Below, piece by piece: positions 60,520 to 64,000 of a stretch of DNA of 64,000 bases. Origin of the DNA: Setaria digitata. Lineage: Eukaryota; Nematoda; Chromadorea; Rhabditida; Setariidae. Numbering within the stretch: position 1 is the stretch's first letter; each line of letters begins with the position of its first letter. A program made the translations under genes and the position numbers. A model generated the notes under the pieces. The model made no database searches and was not told the origin of the DNA. It saw nothing but the letters and a program-made list of their open reading frames with translations. The stretch covers positions 16,665-80,664 of the forward strand of contig RCAB01000292.1 in assembly GCA_003640385.1 (NCBI GenBank), given 5' to 3'.

Positions 60520-63500
60520 AATTTGTAAAATCTAGTTGCAGAAGTACTAGTTGGAAAAGTTTTGTTTTTAACCTTATTAAATTAGAAAAAAAAAAAAAAT
60601 TTTAGCACAAGCCCGAAGAACAAATATCTATTTTTATAGATTATAAAAATCTTTCAGTTGTAAGTTTTGTTAAAGTGAATAAATAAAACTAGGGAAAACT
60701 AAGTCATTCATAGATTGAACCTCTCCAAACAGGAATTAATTTTTCTCTTTCTTGAAAAGAAAACAGCCTCTGTTCGTTTCTGTCTTTCTTTCTTTCTTTT
60801 TTTTTTTTTTAATAAAATAAGAAAAATGGTCACAATGTATCGCAACTCAATAATTATATCGTGAATTAGGTTAGCTTATTGTTCTACTATAAAAATCAAG
60901 CCTAATTCTATATAAAAAAAAAAAGAAAAAAAAAAACAATTCATTCAAATATCTCTCTTTTGTCATAACACTAAAGCAATTGTCAAAAATTACCAACGCT
61001 ATAAAATGCAATGATAATCTTAACATCCAAATGTTATAAAAAAGTTAATTACACCATCTAAATAATACTGAATGAGGTTGATTCACCTCTAAACTATGTT
61101 ACATGTAATATTTTAAGTTTGAAACAACCTTAAATAGTATAATTAGCAACCCTAATTAAGGAAAACAACTACGTCCTCAAAAGAAAGCCAGCAATATTAC
61201 TGAACTTCTTATATGAAATGAATGGAAAAGTAAATATTCAAGATTTTTGAGGAGATTACCGTTTTTATGATATTACTGCAAGATGAAATAAGCATTCTAT
61301 AATATCATGTAAAGGTTAAAAGTAGTATTATTAATAAGAGGTGAAAAGAAATGATGTCAATGTATGACATGATTTTAAAGTTGGCCAACTTTAATATTAT
61401 ATAATATTATTTTAAAACTAAATTAAAAATAAGATAGTAATGAATGCAGAAGAAAAGTAAAATTATTCAACGTAGATCGAAGGCTAAATTAACAGTACAA
61501 AATACACCAAGCAATATATAACAATTTTCGATTCAATTAATTCTAATTAGCTGTCACTAAGAATTTGAATAATATGCAATATAAATTTGAAGCTAATAGA
61601 ACATTAATTATATTATAAGAGACGTTATGTTAACATAATATTACTTCGAAATAAAAATTATATATTACTTTAATTTCACATTGTTTGCAAGTCAATCACA
61701 GACAAAATTGGCATTATAGAATACTGTTTTGGAATTACTGTATACGACATTACATAGACCTTAAATTAACCTCAGATATTATAATCTTAAGGTCACCGTT
61801 ATAAGACAATACTATTTCGGGAGGAAATAATGGGCATATTTTGAATGGAAATTTTTTTTTGTTTTTCTTTTGAAAACTTCTAATTTTCACATCGCTTCAA
61901 AAACTGTAACAGCCAGTGTTAAATCATTAAACACAACACTTTCTATTTACACATTTTAAACCATTCATTCATTACAACATCTTCTTTACAGTAAGACTGC
62001 TGTGGTTAATAACCATTATAATTATGTGATCCTCTCCAATGGAAAAAAGATCAAAGAAGGCTAATGGAAAGATTTAATTCAAACTATAAAATGCATTTTC
62101 TTTATAACCCTTGCACCAGAAGATCTGTGCGATTAATTAAATCACACAAAAAGAAACAGCAGTTTCCAAAGTTATAGACAGCAGATTGCAAAGATAATCG
62201 TAAAAACATTCTCTTTTTTTTAAACAATTTTAAGCTTTCTTGATCCGAAAAGAACATTTGATTGAGACTCTATCAAGAAGACCTAAGCTTAACCTCAAGC
62301 TCAAGCTAACCCGTTATGGTGTAAAAGTAAGCACTTCATGACTTTTAAATTTCACTCCTGGAGTACGATTCTGTCTGGCATGAACACCTTTCTTAAACTA
62401 AAAGATTGTCTCTCAGTTTGGAAAATTTCTTTACAAATTTATAATTGTGTAGTGTATAGAGATAAGAAGAGCTGAGCACACTAAAATCTATCACTAAGGT
62501 CAATTTTCTTTTTTTGACCTTGGCAATATTTTCTACATTTATGGTAATTTTTAAAACGGAACAGTGGCTTTTAATGAAGATATGATGTAGCGATAAGTAC
62601 TCTGATTCTAGTCCTTTCATCAACTAGTTTCAAATTTTGATCAAGCGCACTCGAGACTATTCCAGCAATCACTTGATAGACTAGTGGTACTCCGAAATTT
62701 CTGGCCCATCATTTTGCTCCAATATATCAGTTGTTGCATGCATGTTACCACATTTTCCATCATTTTCCCTAACAGTTTCTTTTATGTTTTTCCAATTCCT
62801 ACCTATAACTTACCTGTAATTTAGTTACCAAAAGAACCTTTCCAAGCAGCACAACATCCCAAACAATTACTCTTACGCAAAAATAACAATTTTAACAACA
62901 GCAAACACATCATTACATGCAAACTAGACATTCTCCAAAATGTCATTTGTCTGAAACTTACTATTAACAAGTCATCATTCTACATAGATTATTTCGTAAA
63001 ACATCAAGTAATCTAGACATTTATCACTTAAACCCAATCAATTTCACTAGCTAACCAATTTATCCGGTCCTTAAAGATTTTGCATTCAGCTTGAACAAAA
63101 GTGTAGTAAAAATATTCCAGATAATTAAATAAATAATCAAAAATAAATAAATATTATTTCAAATATTCATCACTTACCTGCACAGCGAGCAAGATAAATC
63201 ATGGAATGCGATATTATAAAAACCTAAATTACATAATCTTTCCATATTTGATCAAATGATATCAACGTGTAAGTACGTTATCAAGAATCGATTTCAAAGT
63301 AACCTTTCTGACGTGCTTCTGCACAGTATACAATTTAATTAAGCAGACTAGCTGTCTAAGTATACAAAGAAATTTTTGATGATAGAATTTGCGATTCACA
63401 ATATGCATGGATGCTGAAGTACTTAATGAAATGTTAGTTATTAAGTATACAAACAATTGTGTATACGATATTGCTCTATATTACAAGTTGTTTTGATGAC

Positions 63501-64000
63501 AGTAAATTGGACGTTATCATATCAAAGTTTTGCATCATTAATCGTATTTAATTTAACTAATGTGAAACAAAGAAATTCTATTAAATTTGTTTATTGCAAT
63601 AATGCTTTCAACAAAAAAGACATTCAAATAGACTAGAGATGTTCTCATAAATTGATATCAGAGACAAGCAAACAATCGTATATTATTTCGCGCAGAAGTG
63701 ATGATGTTTTTGGACAAAATCATCGAATCGAGTCAGTCATCTTGCGGTGAATCTAAAAATTTCAGATTCTTTTTCTTGTTAATATATAGGAATCTGGCTT
63801 TTCGACTTCCTGGTAGTCTACAGAAATGTGCCACATTTCCACTGTTATTAATTATGAAACAGAACAATTTATTAATGCTTTAAACAATATCTGGGCAAAA
63901 ATCCACTTTGTAATAACTGCACCATGTAGTGTCTCATAAAACATTTTGACATCAAAGCTACTAAAAATTGTAAAAATGCAGCATTTCATTGTTCATCTTT
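60520..64000. other. Gene-poor right end with fewer homopolymers
   Basis: After about 61 kb, the long A/T runs that mark the rest of the window nearly vanish and the base order looks more mixed. No confident gene was found on either strand. A 61-codon frame at 63698 lacks splice support. Weak minus-strand exon candidates are noted separately. Confidence 0.45.
63178..63202 (-). CDS. Candidate minus-strand first exon
   Basis: On the minus strand, ATG opens MIYLARCA and ends at a near-consensus donor GCAG|GTAAGTG. A second strong minus-strand donor (TTACAG|GTAAGTTA) follows an open frame near 62884-62814 (VIVWDVVLLGKVLLVTKLQ). The two cannot be joined in phase with the acceptors I can see. They may be parts of an undetected gene or long non-coding RNA. 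Confidence 0.2.

Noticed and set aside
63698..63883. 61-codon frame starting MMMFLDKIIES
   Set aside because: No acceptor, donor or homologous feature; likely chance, though the window edge prevents a firm decision.

Overview
The window is eukaryotic. It is AT-rich, carries hundreds of A/T homopolymer tracts, and its genes are split into many short GT-AG exons with T-rich 'tttcag' acceptors. A hedgehog-related (Wart-type) secreted protein, an HMG-1.1-sized single HMG-box protein and a divergent SNF/SLC6 transporter all point to a nematode. The overall style suggests a filarial or other spirurid worm, but that is inference. I rebuilt all exon chains by hand from splice signals and reading-frame phase. 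No alignment or expression data were used.

Layout. 0-2 kb holds microsatellites and no gene: (GT)n, CTN-type triplets, TTGGGA and TTTCA/TTTAG repeats. 2.1-2.9 kb is a two-exon HMG-box gene (+). 4.8-16.9 kb is a large gene (+) of about 27 exons for an unrecognised protein of about 1,010 residues. It has two internal motif duplications and is interrupted by a 52-bp tandem repeat with an assembly ambiguity. 16.9-26.8 kb is mostly homopolymer-rich non-coding DNA with a 3-copy satellite, AT hairpins and a sequence gap. 26.9-36.3 kb encodes a single-pass membrane protein (+) with a degenerate von Willebrand A-like ectodomain and a 1,050-residue Ser/Thr-rich mucin-like tail in one exon. An orphan coding exon lies at 38.97 kb. 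40.9-45.6 kb encodes a secreted hedgehog-related protein with a Wart-like N-terminal domain, a coiled-coil segment and a Pro-rich tail, but no Hog/Hint domain. 48-54.8 kb encodes a divergent SLC6-family transporter (+), with possible alternative 3' exons inside and downstream. 56.3-57.0 kb (-) encodes a small secreted glycine-rich peptide precursor with a dibasic processing site. 59.0-60.5 kb (+) encodes a small secreted Cys-rich protein. 60.5-64 kb has fewer homopolymers and no confident gene.

Functionally, four of the six main genes make secreted or surface products: the mucin-like vWA protein, the Wart protein, the Gly-rich peptide and the Cys-rich protein. A fifth is a plasma-membrane transporter. 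This fits cuticle, epidermal or host-interface biology, but nothing shows that the genes act together. No operon-like spacing was seen; intergenic gaps are 1.6 kb or more.
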